Source: Lachnospiraceae bacterium
Lineage (GTDB): Bacteria; Bacillota; Clostridia; Lachnospirales; Lachnospiraceae
DNA length: 36,374 nt
NCBI GenBank assembly: GCA_017443065.1
Contig: JAFSPF010000077.1
Coordinates: 1 to 36,374, forward strand
Direction: 5' to 3'
Below are positions 16,672-24,269 of the stretch, in pieces. Each line of letters opens with the position of its first letter. Within the stretch, counting starts at the first letter, position 1. Under the pieces are notes generated by a model. The model was not told the DNA's origin and made no database searches. It was given only the letters and a program-made list of their open reading frames with translations. The position numbers and the translations under genes are program-made.

Positions 16672-17103
16672 ATGACATTGAAAATAATATGTATCTGTAC
16701 GCTGGCGGTTGCCGCGCACAGCGATTTAAAAACAAAGCGTGTTCCGCTCTGGACGGTCGCGCTGATCGGATGTATGTCCTTGATACAACTGACCATGGCA
16801 CTGACGGACCGGACGGGGACATGGACGGAGGTACTGCTGTCAATGGCACCGGGGCTTTTGTTGTTTGGCCTCTCCCTCATGAGCGCGCACGCGGTCGGTG
16901 CCGGGGACGGCCTGCTGCTGGCGGCCGCAGGCCCCGTCTTCGGCCTTCGTGGGATTGCGGTGATGCTGATGATCGCACTTGGCATGAGCGCCCTCGTTTC
17001 GGTGGTGCTCTTACTGACAAAAAAAGCGGACAGGAAGGCAAGGATACCCTTTGTGCCCTTTCTGACGACGGCGATGGGGGTGGTGCTCTTTGCTTATCCG
17101 TAA
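16672..17103 (+). CDS. Second A24 prepilin peptidase in the Tad operon
   Basis: The 143-residue membrane protein carries both catalytic aspartates of the family, Asp18 in AHSDLKTKRV and Asp79 in GAGDGLLLAA. It ends in a basic loop and a last helix (RKARIPFVPFLTTAMG). The frame is open from 16633, but the ATG at 16672 has AAAGGAA close upstream and gives the normal short N-terminus. It is only loosely similar to the peptidase at 9425, so the pair may divide the work between the Flp pilin and the TadE-type pseudopilins that flank this gene. That split is inference. The stop lies 14 nt inside the next gene. Confidence 0.88.
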   Translation: MTLKIICICTLAVAAHSDLKTKRVPLWTVALIGCMSLIQLTMALTDRTGTWTEVLLSMAPGLLLFGLSLMSAHAVGAGDGLLLAAAGPVFGLRGIAVMLMIALGMSALVSVVLLLTKKADRKARIPFVPFLTTAMGVVLFAYP

Positions 17104-17551
17104 GAAGGACTTGGGAGGATATTTCACCCTGGAGGCCGCATTCCTGGTTCCGCTGACCTTTTTTCTGCTGGCCTGCATCATCCACATGGTCTTCCTGGAA
17201 TACGGCAGATGTCTTCTGGTACAGGATGCCTATGTGACGGCTTTCCGGGCATCGCTCCTCAAAGAAGGGGAGGACCGGGCGGCCTTTGCGAGGGAGAATG
17301 CGGCATGGCAGTTTTCCGGCAGGTACTTCGGCAACAAAACACCGGAGGTGACGGCTACGGTGTCAGGCGCCGATGTGACGGTGGGACTGAAGACGGAAGC
17401 CCGGCGCTCCGGCTTTGACCTGACATCGGCGGAGGCATGGACATCGGGCGTTTCCATGCGGGCGCGTTTTTACGACATGCCGGGGCATATCCGGCGGGTC
17501 GCGCGGATCGCGGACCTAATCCGGGCGGGTGTCCGGGCAGTGGCGAATTGA
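17090..17551 (+). CDS. Second TadE-like minor pilin, TTG start
   Basis: The 153-residue protein begins KKDLGGYFTLEAAFLVPLTF, a TadE-type leader with Glu at the conserved place after Gly, followed by a hydrophobic helix to about residue 36. The remainder is a small extracytoplasmic domain with no motif I recognise. No ATG is available in frame near the leader. A stop codon lies at 17063, so the TTG at 17090, preceded by GGGGGTGG, is the most likely start. It overlaps the upstream peptidase gene by 14 nt. It probably caps or primes the pilus together with the other TadE-type protein. Confidence 0.82.
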   Translation: MLIRKKDLGGYFTLEAAFLVPLTFFLLACIIHMVFLEYGRCLLVQDAYVTAFRASLLKEGEDRAAFARENAAWQFSGRYFGNKTPEVTATVSGADVTVGLKTEARRSGFDLTSAEAWTSGVSMRARFYDMPGHIRRVARIADLIRAGVRAVAN

Positions 17552-17563
17552 AAGGGGAGAAGG

Positions 17564-19066
17564 ATGAAACTGGAATATACAAGAGATCTGGATCATAACT
17601 ACATGATCGTGCATCCGGTGGTGACGGAGGGCAGGCAGTATGCCCTGAAGATGCTGGAAACACAGCCGGTGGAGGGAACGGTGCCGCTGGAGGTGCGGCA
17701 TGTCAACGGCGAATTGCTGCTGTATTACCGGATCGACGGGCTGCAGAGCCTGGAGCACCTCTGTCTCGTGAAAAAACTGCGCACGGAGGACATACAATCC
17801 CTCTGCCGTGCCCTCTGTGCGGTGACGGAGGCCATGAAGGAGTATCTGCTGGATGAGGAACACTTATATCTGTCCGCGGAGACGATCTTCTATGACCGCA
17901 GCGGCGAGCGCTGGCTCTTTGCAGCGGATCCCTTCGCCAACGGCACGGTTTTTCCGGAGAGCTTCGGGGAGACCCTGATCTGCTGTGCGGATGAGCATGA
18001 CGAGGCGGCAGGCGCGGAGGCTTACCGGATTGCGACGCTTCTGGGCACGCAGGGGATGCGGCTCTCCGCGCTGCTGCCGGCGGCACAGGGCGCGGCGCAG
18101 GCGGCGAAGCCGGAGCGGAGGCTGTTTCCGGAGGGACGAAACCGCGCCGCGGCGGCGGCCACCGCCGGGGACTGGTACCGCGCATCGGCCTGGGAGGAAG
18201 AGGAGCCCGGGAAGAAACGAAAGCCGGAGGCACCGCCCGCAGAGGAAACGGGAGGGAACAGCCGGGTGCTGACCCTGCTTTGTGCGATTGCCACGCTTGC
18301 GGGCATCTATCTGCGCAGGGAGTACGTACTCTCGGCAGCAGGAAACGTGCTGACGATTGTCGTGATTGCGGTGGGCCTTGCGGGCTTTGCCTCCTCCCTC
18401 TTGTTTGCGGGAAGCGGCGGTCTGCGCGCGAAGCTGTCCGGCAGCGGAAGGGGAAGGAAGCGCGGCGGAAAGAAGGGACGGCATAAGGCGGCGTCCAAAA
18501 AGCGCGGAAGGAAAGGAAAGAGTCAGGCCCGGCGGCGTCCGCGCCCGGCCGCGGGAAGCGTGGAGGCGCTCTTTTCCGAACCCCTGCCCGGAATGGAGGG
18601 CTACGGTCAGGACCTTCTGTCGGAGACCTTTGACGCAACCCGGGACGCGCAATACATTCCGGGAAAGAGTCGCCCGGACGATACCGGCACCTTCCGCGAC
18701 GGATACGTAAATGCGGCGCCGGATGACGTGCCGGAGTACACGGTATTGCTGGCGCCGCAGGCCGCAGATCCCCCCGGCGGGCGCCTCTACAGCAGAAGCG
18801 CCGCCTGCAATAAGCAGATCGCCCTGGAGAGCCTGCCCTTCACGGTCGGCAAGGGTTCTCCCGCAGATGTGACGCTCCCGGAGGAGAGTGTTTCCAGGAC
18901 GCACGCTTACCTGAACAGGGATGTTTCTGGTGACGTCACGCTCCGGGACTTGAATTCCACCAACGGCACCTTCCGCAACGGCATCCGCTTAAAGCCCGGC
19001 GAGGAAATCACCTTAAACCGCGGAGACGAAATCCGCTTCGGGAATCTTGTATATGAATACCTGTGA
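17564..19066 (+). CDS. Membrane protein with DUF6382-like and FHA domains
   Basis: This is the last gene of the Tad operon. Residues 1-165 form an N-terminal domain common to such clostridial proteins (DUF6382-like, from memory). Next come a low-complexity linker, two hydrophobic segments (about 234-282), a very basic stretch (about 287-330, K/R/G-rich) and a C-terminal FHA domain (about 418-500). FHA domains bind phosphothreonine peptides. The key features SRTHA and NSTNGTF are present; the early Gly-Arg is Gly-Lys here. The paired membrane segments would place both end domains in the cytoplasm. The basic stretch could bind the membrane, nucleic acid or a partner. It may connect Tad activity to Ser/Thr kinase signalling; no kinase gene is in the window. 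Confidence 0.87.
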   Translation: MKLEYTRDLDHNYMIVHPVVTEGRQYALKMLETQPVEGTVPLEVRHVNGELLLYYRIDGLQSLEHLCLVKKLRTEDIQSLCRALCAVTEAMKEYLLDEEHLYLSAETIFYDRSGERWLFAADPFANGTVFPESFGETLICCADEHDEAAGAEAYRIATLLGTQGMRLSALLPAAQGAAQAAKPERRLFPEGRNRAAAAATAGDWYRASAWEEEEPGKKRKPEAPPAEETGGNSRVLTLLCAIATLAGIYLRREYVLSAAGNVLTIVVIAVGLAGFASSLLFAGSGGLRAKLSGSGRGRKRGGKKGRHKAASKKRGRKGKSQARRRPRPAAGSVEALFSEPLPGMEGYGQDLLSETFDATRDAQYIPGKSRPDDTGTFRDGYVNAAPDDVPEYTVLLAPQAADPPGGRLYSRSAACNKQIALESLPFTVGKGSPADVTLPEESVSRTHAYLNRDVSGDVTLRDLNSTNGTFRNGIRLKPGEEITLNRGDEIRFGNLVYEYL

Positions 19067-19097
19067 TACGGGGGAGGAAGCCCCTGCCCCGGCGTGC

Positions 19098-19125
19098 TTG
19101 CATTCTCGCCAAAATCATGTAAAAT
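19098..19125 (+). promoter_or_regulatory. Possible promoter of the GGDEF-EAL gene
   Basis: TTGCAT (19098-19103), a 16-nt spacer and TAAAAT (19120-19125) give a good -10 but a weak -35 box. The same TAAA also begins a poor sigma-28 match (TAAA-N15-GTCAATGC, 4 of 8 in the second box). The gene is preceded by a 99-nt gap with no strong terminator, so read-through from the Tad operon is also possible. Confidence 0.4.
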
Positions 19126-19165
19126 AGGTAATGTAACTGTCAATGCATGAGAAAATGGTGAGATT

Positions 19166-20521
19166 ATGGCAGATTATCTCGAAAGCGGCAGAAAAGCCTG
19201 TATGAAGAAATTCGCCGACCTCTTGAGTGCCGGCAACGAAAAGGGACACATTCTGAAGGTCTATCTGGAAAACTTCAAGTATTTCAATGACACCTTCGGA
19301 TATGACAACGGCGAGCGCATGCTCGAGGACGTTGCGGAATACCTCGCGGAGGTGACCGGCAAGACCGTTTACCGTTTCGTCGGTGTCGAATTCGTCATCA
19401 TTCTGGACGGCCTCGGACAGGCCAAATCGGAGGATATCGCGGAGGAGATTCTGACCCGCTTCTCGCACATGTGGCAGATCGGTGAGACGGAATGCCTCTG
19501 TCAGGCGCAGATCGGCATGTGCCCGTATCCGGGCATTGCCAGGAGCGCGGAAGAACTGAACCTCTTCCTTGACCGTGCGGTTTCGGAATCCACGGCACAG
19601 GGCCCGGGACAGGTCACGGTATATGACAGCAAGCTGAACGAGCGCTTCATCCGCAACCGCATGATCGCGCTGGCGCTGACGGAAGCCGTCGCGAACAATC
19701 AGGTCAACGTGCGTTACCGCCCGACCTTCTGTCAGGACAAGGGACGCTTCACCCGTGCGGAGTTTTACATGCGCATCTTTGTGGAAGGCATCGGCAATGT
19801 CGGTTACGAAGAATTCCTGCCGATCGCGGAGGATTCCGGTCAGGTGCGCGTGGTGGAATACTTCGCCCTGCGTCAGGTCTGCGAGATGATCTCCCGTCTG
19901 ATTGACGAAGGCATCGAATTTGAATCCATCGCTCTGCCGATCTCTTCCGTTCTGTTCTTACAGGAAGACTTCGTGGACACGGTCCAGCAGATGATGGAAG
20001 AGTATAAGATTCCGGAAGGCAAGCTCGCTCTGGAAATTCATGAAAGCATGCTGACGGCGGCATATTTCTATGTCAACGTGGCGATGCAGGAGCTTTCCGC
20101 CATGGGCGTGGAAATCATCCTGAATGATTTCGGCTCCGGTTATTCCGGCGTCAGCTCCATCTTAGAGCTCCCGGTGGACGTGCTGAAGCTGGAGCGCATG
20201 TTTGTCTGGCAGCTGGAGACAAACCCGCGCGCCGCGGATCTGATCGAGGGTCTGATTCACATCGCCCAGCGGCTTGACCTTAAGATCATCGCGGAGGGCG
20301 TGGAGACGGATCATCAGGTCGATCTGCTCAACCCCTTCGGCTGCGGCTACCGCCAGGGCTTCTACTACGCGCCGACGGTCGAAAGCGACCTGCTTTCCAA
20401 GGTGCTCGGCGTGCCCGTGGATGAGGCGGCCGCCCGCATTGAGGATGAAAAGGAAAAGGGCAAAAAGGTCAGAAAACAGAAGGAACAGATGGAAAAAGAA
20501 CGCGCGCAGAAACAGGATTGA
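19166..20521 (+). CDS. GGDEF-EAL protein with degenerate active sites
   Basis: The 451-residue soluble protein has a GGDEF-like domain (about 1-155) and an EAL-like domain (about 165-415), plus a charged tail (428-451). The GGDEF motif reads VGVEF (72-76), so cyclase activity is unlikely. In the EAL part the motif is EFY (199-201), the Asn of the next motif is Pro258, and the usual DDFG is NDFG (320-323). Glu290, Lys341, Glu377 and Gln397 are kept. Loss of the first Asp and the Asn should impair metal binding, so it is more likely a c-di-GMP sensor or a non-enzymatic regulator than a phosphodiesterase. There is no membrane segment or sensory domain. Its position after the Tad and flagellar genes fits a role in the swim/attach switch. 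Confidence 0.9.
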   Translation: MADYLESGRKACMKKFADLLSAGNEKGHILKVYLENFKYFNDTFGYDNGERMLEDVAEYLAEVTGKTVYRFVGVEFVIILDGLGQAKSEDIAEEILTRFSHMWQIGETECLCQAQIGMCPYPGIARSAEELNLFLDRAVSESTAQGPGQVTVYDSKLNERFIRNRMIALALTEAVANNQVNVRYRPTFCQDKGRFTRAEFYMRIFVEGIGNVGYEEFLPIAEDSGQVRVVEYFALRQVCEMISRLIDEGIEFESIALPISSVLFLQEDFVDTVQQMMEEYKIPEGKLALEIHESMLTAAYFYVNVAMQELSAMGVEIILNDFGSGYSGVSSILELPVDVLKLERMFVWQLETNPRAADLIEGLIHIAQRLDLKIIAEGVETDHQVDLLNPFGCGYRQGFYYAPTVESDLLSKVLGVPVDEAAARIEDEKEKGKKVRKQKEQMEKERAQKQD

Positions 20522-20535
20522 TTCCTGCGCGCGTT
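20493..20535 (-). terminator. Terminator of the aspS-proC transcript
   Basis: AACGCGCGCAG (20499-20509) and CTGCGCGCGTT (20525-20535) pair perfectly over 11 bp around a 15-nt loop. Read on the minus strand the hairpin is followed by TTCTTTTTCC, and it starts about 11 nt after the proC stop. It sits in the last codons of the convergent EAL gene. Confidence 0.75.
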
Positions 20536-20546
20536 GTAATGCAATC

Positions 20547-21359
20547 TCAGGATTTCAGGACGCCTGACCGGATGCGGCAGGCGTCCATTGCTTTGATGAC
20601 GGCACCGCGGAAGCCTTCCTGCTCCAGCACCGCCACGGCATCGATCGTCGTTCCTGCCGGGGAACAGACCATATCCTTCAGCTCGCCGGGATGTCTTCCG
20701 GTTCCCAGCATCAGATGGGCGCTGCCGGCAACGGCCTGTCCTGCAAAGCGCAGGGCCTGTGCCCGCGGCATCCCGCCCTTCACGGCGGCATCCGCCATCG
20801 CTTCCATCAGCAAAAACACATAGGCGGGCGAGGAACCGCTGACCGCCGTTACGGTATCAAAGAGATGCTCCGGCACAAGCTCCGCCGCACCGAAGGACTG
20901 TGCGATCTTTAAGACCTCCTGCAGGTCCCCTTCCGTCACGTTTGCGCCCGCGCAGACGGCGGTCATGCCCTGTCCCACGAGCGCCGGCGTGTTGGGCATC
21001 AGCCGCACGAGCTTCGGATGCGTCTCCGCGCCGAGCTGCGCGGCGATGTGTGACAGCGGCGTTCCCGCAACGATGGAAATGATCAGGCGGTAATCCTCCA
21101 CGGAATCCCGGATTTCCGCAAGCACCGTATCCAGCACCTGCGGCTTGACGCAGAGGAAGATCATCTGTGCCTCCGCCACGACGTAAGGGTTGGAATCCGT
21201 CACATGGATATCAAAGGCCTGCTTGGCATGTTCCCTTGCTTCCGGCGTCGGCTCCGCCGCGATGATCTCATCCGCGCTGCAGTAGCCTGCACGGATGATC
21301 CCGGAAATGATGGCGCTTGCCATGTTGCCGCAGCCGATAAATCCCACTTTGTACGTCAT
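20547..21359 (-). CDS. proC: Pyrroline-5-carboxylate reductase
   Basis: ProC carries out the last step of proline synthesis, reducing pyrroline-5-carboxylate with NAD(P)H in the cytoplasm. The 270-residue protein has the N-terminal Rossmann motif VGFIGCGNMASAI (residues 5-17), the linking region CVKPQV, and the C-terminal helical dimer domain with the family signature (VTAVSGSSPAYVFLLMEAMA and GELKDMVCSPAGTTI). Length is normal. The ATG has GGAGGG seven bases upstream. The gene lies 21 nt after aspS, so the two share a transcript that ends at the hairpin 20499-20535. Confidence 0.97.
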   Translation of the reverse strand: MTYKVGFIGCGNMASAIISGIIRAGYCSADEIIAAEPTPEAREHAKQAFDIHVTDSNPYVVAEAQMIFLCVKPQVLDTVLAEIRDSVEDYRLIISIVAGTPLSHIAAQLGAETHPKLVRLMPNTPALVGQGMTAVCAGANVTEGDLQEVLKIAQSFGAAELVPEHLFDTVTAVSGSSPAYVFLLMEAMADAAVKGGMPRAQALRFAGQAVAGSAHLMLGTGRHPGELKDMVCSPAGTTIDAVAVLEQEGFRGAVIKAMDACRIRSGVLKS

Positions 21360-21380
21360 GTTCGCTCCCTCCGGTCGCGG

Positions 21381-23162
21381 CTATTCCGCGTCCTCTTTGA
21401 TGATCTGTATATGCAGTTCGTCCAGCTGCGCCTGCGTGACTTCGCCCGGCGCGTCCATCATCACATCCTGTGCGTTCTTGTTCATCGGGAAGGGGATGAC
21501 CTCGCGGATGGATTCCTCCCCCGCCATCAGCATCACCATGCGGTCAATCCCCGGCGCGATGCCCGCATGCGGCGGCGCACCGTAGGTGAAGGCATTATAC
21601 ATGGCCGGGAATTTCGCCTTGACGTCTTCCTCCGACAAACGCACCATCTCAAAGGCCTTGATCATGATCTCCGGGTCATGGTTTCTGACGGCGCCGGAGG
21701 ACAGCTCCACGCCGTTGCAGACAAGGTCGTACTGATCCGCGAGGATCTCCAGGGGATCGATCTCCCCGCGCTCCGCCGCGAGCAGCGTCTCAAGGCCGCC
21801 GCGCGGCATGGAGAAGGGATTGTGACAGAACTCCGTTTGCCCGGATTCCTCACCGATCTCATACATCGGGAAGTCCACGATCCAACAGAAGACATACTGT
21901 TCCTTATCCATATGGCCCGGCACGTCCGTGCCAAAGCTCTTGACGGCGACGCCGGCCGTTTTGAGCGCCTGGTCCTTCGTACCCGCGCCGAGGGCGACAA
22001 AATCACCGTTCTTTAAACCGAGTGCGCTGATGACCGCCTCTTTTTTCTCCTGCAAAAACTTCGCAATGCCGCCGACGATCTCCCCGTTTTCATCGAGACG
22101 GAACCAGTAGCATTTCGCGCCGCTGACCACCTCGATGTCCGCAATGTGTTTGTCAATGAACTTGCGGCTTTCCTTAAAGTCCGAAACGACCACCGCGCGG
22201 ACCTCCTGCCCGGCGAAGGGCTCAAAGCCGCAGTCCGCAAGGGTCTCCGTGGCATTCGTGATCTTTAAGTCAATGCGCAGATCCGGCTTGTCCGTGCCGT
22301 AGGTTTCCATGGCCTCCGCGTAAGGAATCCGCACAAAGGGCGGCTTCGAGGCTCTGTCATACAGGCCGTGCTCCGCAAAGACCGGCGGCAGCACTTCTTC
22401 GCAGACGGCAAAGACATCCTCCTGCGAGGCAAAGGCCATCTCCAGGTCCAGCTGATAGAACTCGCCGGGCGAGCGGTCGCCGCGCGCATCCTCGTCACGG
22501 AAGCAGGGCGCGATCTGGAAATAACGGTCAAAGCCGGAGGTCATCAGCAGTTGCTTGAACTGCTGCGGCGCCTGCGGCAGGGCGTAAAACTTTCCCGGGT
22601 GCTTTCTGGCGGGCACAAGGTAATCTCTCGCGCCCTCCGGCGAAGACACCGTGAGGATGGGCGTCGTGATTTCAAGGAAATCATGCACCGTCATGGCCTT
22701 GCGGATGGCGGAGACGATTTTGCTGCGCAGGACAATCTTATCCCGCATCACGGGGTTGCGCAGGTCCAGATAGCGGTATTTCAGGCGCGCCGTCTCATCC
22801 GCATCCAGCGAGCGGTTGATCTCAAAGGGCAGCTCGTTGTGCAGGCATTTGCCCAGCACCGCCAGCCCTCCCGCTTCCGGCACCACCTCAATCTCTCCGG
22901 TCGCAAGCTTCGGGTTCTTGGAAGAGCGCTCCCTGACCGTCCCCTTCACCTGTACGGTGCTTTCCTTGTTCAATGCCTTAAAGAAGCCGACGGCCTCCTC
23001 CGTTTCCGCGACGATCTGCGTCGTGCCGTAGAAATCCCTCAGCACCGCAAAGCCGAGATTGGCCCCGACCTCCCGGAAGTTTTCCAGAAAGCCGCACAGC
23101 TGTACCTCTTTTCCCGCGTCAGTGAGCCTCAGCTCGCCGCAGGTGTGTGTTCTGTTTTGCAA
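21381..23162 (-). CDS. aspS: Aspartyl-tRNA synthetase, TTG start
   Basis: AspRS charges tRNA-Asp in the cytoplasm. The 593-residue protein has the N-terminal OB-fold anticodon domain (about 1-110), the class II core with motif 2 (FRDEDARGDRSPGEFYQLDL) and motif 3 (PGIDRMVMLMAGEESIREV), and the bacterial GAD insertion between them. The motif-2 variant with SPGEFYQLD is the form I associate with alphaproteobacterial enzymes, rather than the QPEFTQID form common in Firmicutes. The first codon is TTG at 23162, supported by GGAGGA eight bases upstream and by the family N-terminus (NRTHTCGELRL). No T-box leader is visible. proC follows in the same operon. Confidence 0.96.
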   Translation of the reverse strand: MQNRTHTCGELRLTDAGKEVQLCGFLENFREVGANLGFAVLRDFYGTTQIVAETEEAVGFFKALNKESTVQVKGTVRERSSKNPKLATGEIEVVPEAGGLAVLGKCLHNELPFEINRSLDADETARLKYRYLDLRNPVMRDKIVLRSKIVSAIRKAMTVHDFLEITTPILTVSSPEGARDYLVPARKHPGKFYALPQAPQQFKQLLMTSGFDRYFQIAPCFRDEDARGDRSPGEFYQLDLEMAFASQEDVFAVCEEVLPPVFAEHGLYDRASKPPFVRIPYAEAMETYGTDKPDLRIDLKITNATETLADCGFEPFAGQEVRAVVVSDFKESRKFIDKHIADIEVVSGAKCYWFRLDENGEIVGGIAKFLQEKKEAVISALGLKNGDFVALGAGTKDQALKTAGVAVKSFGTDVPGHMDKEQYVFCWIVDFPMYEIGEESGQTEFCHNPFSMPRGGLETLLAAERGEIDPLEILADQYDLVCNGVELSSGAVRNHDPEIMIKAFEMVRLSEEDVKAKFPAMYNAFTYGAPPHAGIAPGIDRMVMLMAGEESIREVIPFPMNKNAQDVMMDAPGEVTQAQLDELHIQIIKEDAE

Positions 23163-23170
23163 AGCAGGTT

Positions 23171-23208
23171 TCCTCCGTGTACTGTGATAATGCTCTATTG
23201 TATCACAG
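23171..23208 (-). promoter_or_regulatory. aspS promoter with overlapping palindrome, plus ribosome site
   Basis: On the minus strand TGATACAAT (plus 23197-23205) is an extended -10 element; no clear -35 is seen. A perfect 8-bp inverted repeat CTGTGATA (23182-23189) / TATCACAG (23201-23208), 11 nt apart, straddles it. The repeat overlaps the -10 and the predicted start, so it looks like a DNA operator rather than an RNA hairpin. The GGAGGA ribosome site is at 23171-23176. Confidence 0.5.
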
Positions 23209-23313
23209 AACCCTTACATTTCGCCATCCCCGGCGGGGGCACAGGTTCACCTCACATTGATGCGCCGGAGACATACAGGAATTTGTCACAAGAGGCCGTT
23301 TTGAAATGAAATA

Positions 23314-23339
23314 CGCCGCCCGAAAGTACACGGGCGGCG
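23314..23339 (-). terminator. Terminator of the HExxH gene
   Basis: CGCCGCCCG (23314-23322) and CGGGCGGCG (23331-23339) form a perfect 9-bp GC-rich stem with an 8-nt loop. On the minus strand it lies 22 nt after the stop and is followed by the T-rich sequence TATTTCATTTC. Confidence 0.65.
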
Positions 23340-23361
23340 CTGTATATCAGGGTTTTTCTGC

Positions 23362-23856
23362 TCAAACTGCCAGATCGAGGTTGCCGCCGATCGCGCCGTT
23401 GGCGCCGTCGAAGGCCTTCTGGTTGGCGCGGTAGGGGGAGGATTCTTCCCCGGAATATTTGATCATGGTTGTTGTCGTGCCACCGGCCACGTAGCTGCGG
23501 CCGCATTCCGGACAGATCGCGGTGTTCAGGGAAACGGATGCCTGCAGTACCTTGCCGTTGTTTTCCGCGGCTTTTTCATAAGCATTGACAACGTGCTCCT
23601 GCTCATGTCCGCGCACGACGGCAGCGGAAGCGCCGGGATCAATATGTCCCGGTGCCTTAAAGGAAACGTCGTTCTCATCCGAACCGTCCTTGTACATGCG
23701 CGTCGCACAGGTCTGGCACTGTGCGGGCGACACCTTCTTGCCCGCCTGCACCTGCGTCGATGCGCCGGGATTCACGATCGGCTTGGAACGCTCCATCGGA
23801 TTCAGGCTTTGCATTCCGAATCCGCCGGCATAACCTCCCTGTATCCGTAAGTCCAT
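23362..23856 (-). CDS. SprA-related HExxH protein
   Basis: The 164-residue protein has two zinc-type motif sets: a CxxC pair near the start of the folded part (CQTCATRMYKDGSDENDVSF) and another near the end (AICPECGRSYV). Between them is GHEQEHVVNAYEKA, an HExxH motif as in zinc metallopeptidases. This layout matches the SprA-related family (from memory). There is no signal peptide. The frame extends to a TTG at 23898, but the ATG at 23856 has GGAAGGA nine bases upstream and is the better start. The N-terminus is Gly-rich and looks disordered. It is a single-gene unit with its own promoter and terminator. Activity and substrate are unknown. Confidence 0.8.
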   Translation of the reverse strand: MDLRIQGGYAGGFGMQSLNPMERSKPIVNPGASTQVQAGKKVSPAQCQTCATRMYKDGSDENDVSFKAPGHIDPGASAAVVRGHEQEHVVNAYEKAAENNGKVLQASVSLNTAICPECGRSYVAGGTTTTMIKYSGEESSPYRANQKAFDGANGAIGGNLDLAV

Positions 23857-23894
23857 CCGTGGTAATCCTTCCCTTTTCCTTGCTGTTTGCAGAG

Positions 23895-23939
23895 CCAATA
23901 TACTACCAATATACTATCACAAAAATGATGCTTTTACAA
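23895..23939 (-). promoter_or_regulatory. Promoter of the HExxH gene with tandem 11-bp repeat
   Basis: On the minus strand TTGTAA (plus 23934-23939), a 17-nt spacer and TGA-TAGTAT (-10 box at plus 23911-23916) form a plausible promoter with an extended -10. The 11-mer CCAATATACTA occurs twice without a gap (23895-23905 and 23906-23916); one copy contains the -10 box and the other covers the start region. A repressor bound there would block initiation. Confidence 0.5.
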
Positions 23940-24040
23940 GGAAAATATTATAATATGACAAAATAGACGTTAATCGCCCTGCAACCACAAGATGTTGATA
24001 TGGCATATGAGATTGCGCCCTGACTGTTTGTCCCTCCATC

Positions 24041-24089
24041 ACATACCGGCATTCCTCACATCCATGTTCGTCATGAGATGCCGGTATGT
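24041..24089. repeat. 12-bp perfect inverted repeat
   Basis: ACATACCGGCAT (24041-24052) and ATGCCGGTATGT (24078-24089) are exact reverse complements, 25 nt apart. No T-run follows on either strand, so it is not a typical terminator. It may be an operator or the remnant of a mobile element. Confidence 0.6.
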
Positions 24090-24166
24090 TCATGGACACA
24101 CGTCCTGTGTAGTCGGCGACGGGTTGTCCGGGCAGCTTGCGCCCGCTGACGGAAATCAGGACCGAG

Positions 24167-24222
24167 GGTGATGCTTCATGTCAAGACAGATCAAATCGGA
24201 TCAGGGCGGGGTGAAGCTTCAT
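24167..24222 (+). promoter_or_regulatory. Operator-like repeats ahead of the surface protein promoter
   Basis: GGTGATGCTTCAT (24167-24179) and GGTGAAGCTTCAT (24210-24222) match at 12 of 13 positions and are 43 bp apart. The second contains the perfect 10-bp palindrome TGAAGCTTCA and touches the first base of the -35 box at 24222. This is the usual place for a regulator site. Confidence 0.45.
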
Positions 24223-24250
24223 TGACAGCCGCAGGGAAAAAGGCTATGAT
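24222..24250 (+). promoter_or_regulatory. Strong sigma-A promoter of the surface protein gene
   Basis: TTGACA (24222-24227), a 17-nt spacer and TATGAT (24245-24250) match the consensus at 6 of 6 and 5 of 6 positions. The predicted start near 24257 gives a leader of about 54 nt. Confidence 0.85.
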
Positions 24251-24269
24251 ATTTGATGTCATTTTTTCT

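Noticed and set aside
19070-19092. Terminator hairpin after the FHA gene (GGGG ... CCCC)
   Set aside because: The stem is only four pairs long and no T-run follows.
23917-24174. Minus-strand open stretch with Cys pair (GCEECRY) in the intergenic region
   Set aside because: There is no good start or ribosome site and no family match that I can make; kept only as a possible remnant.
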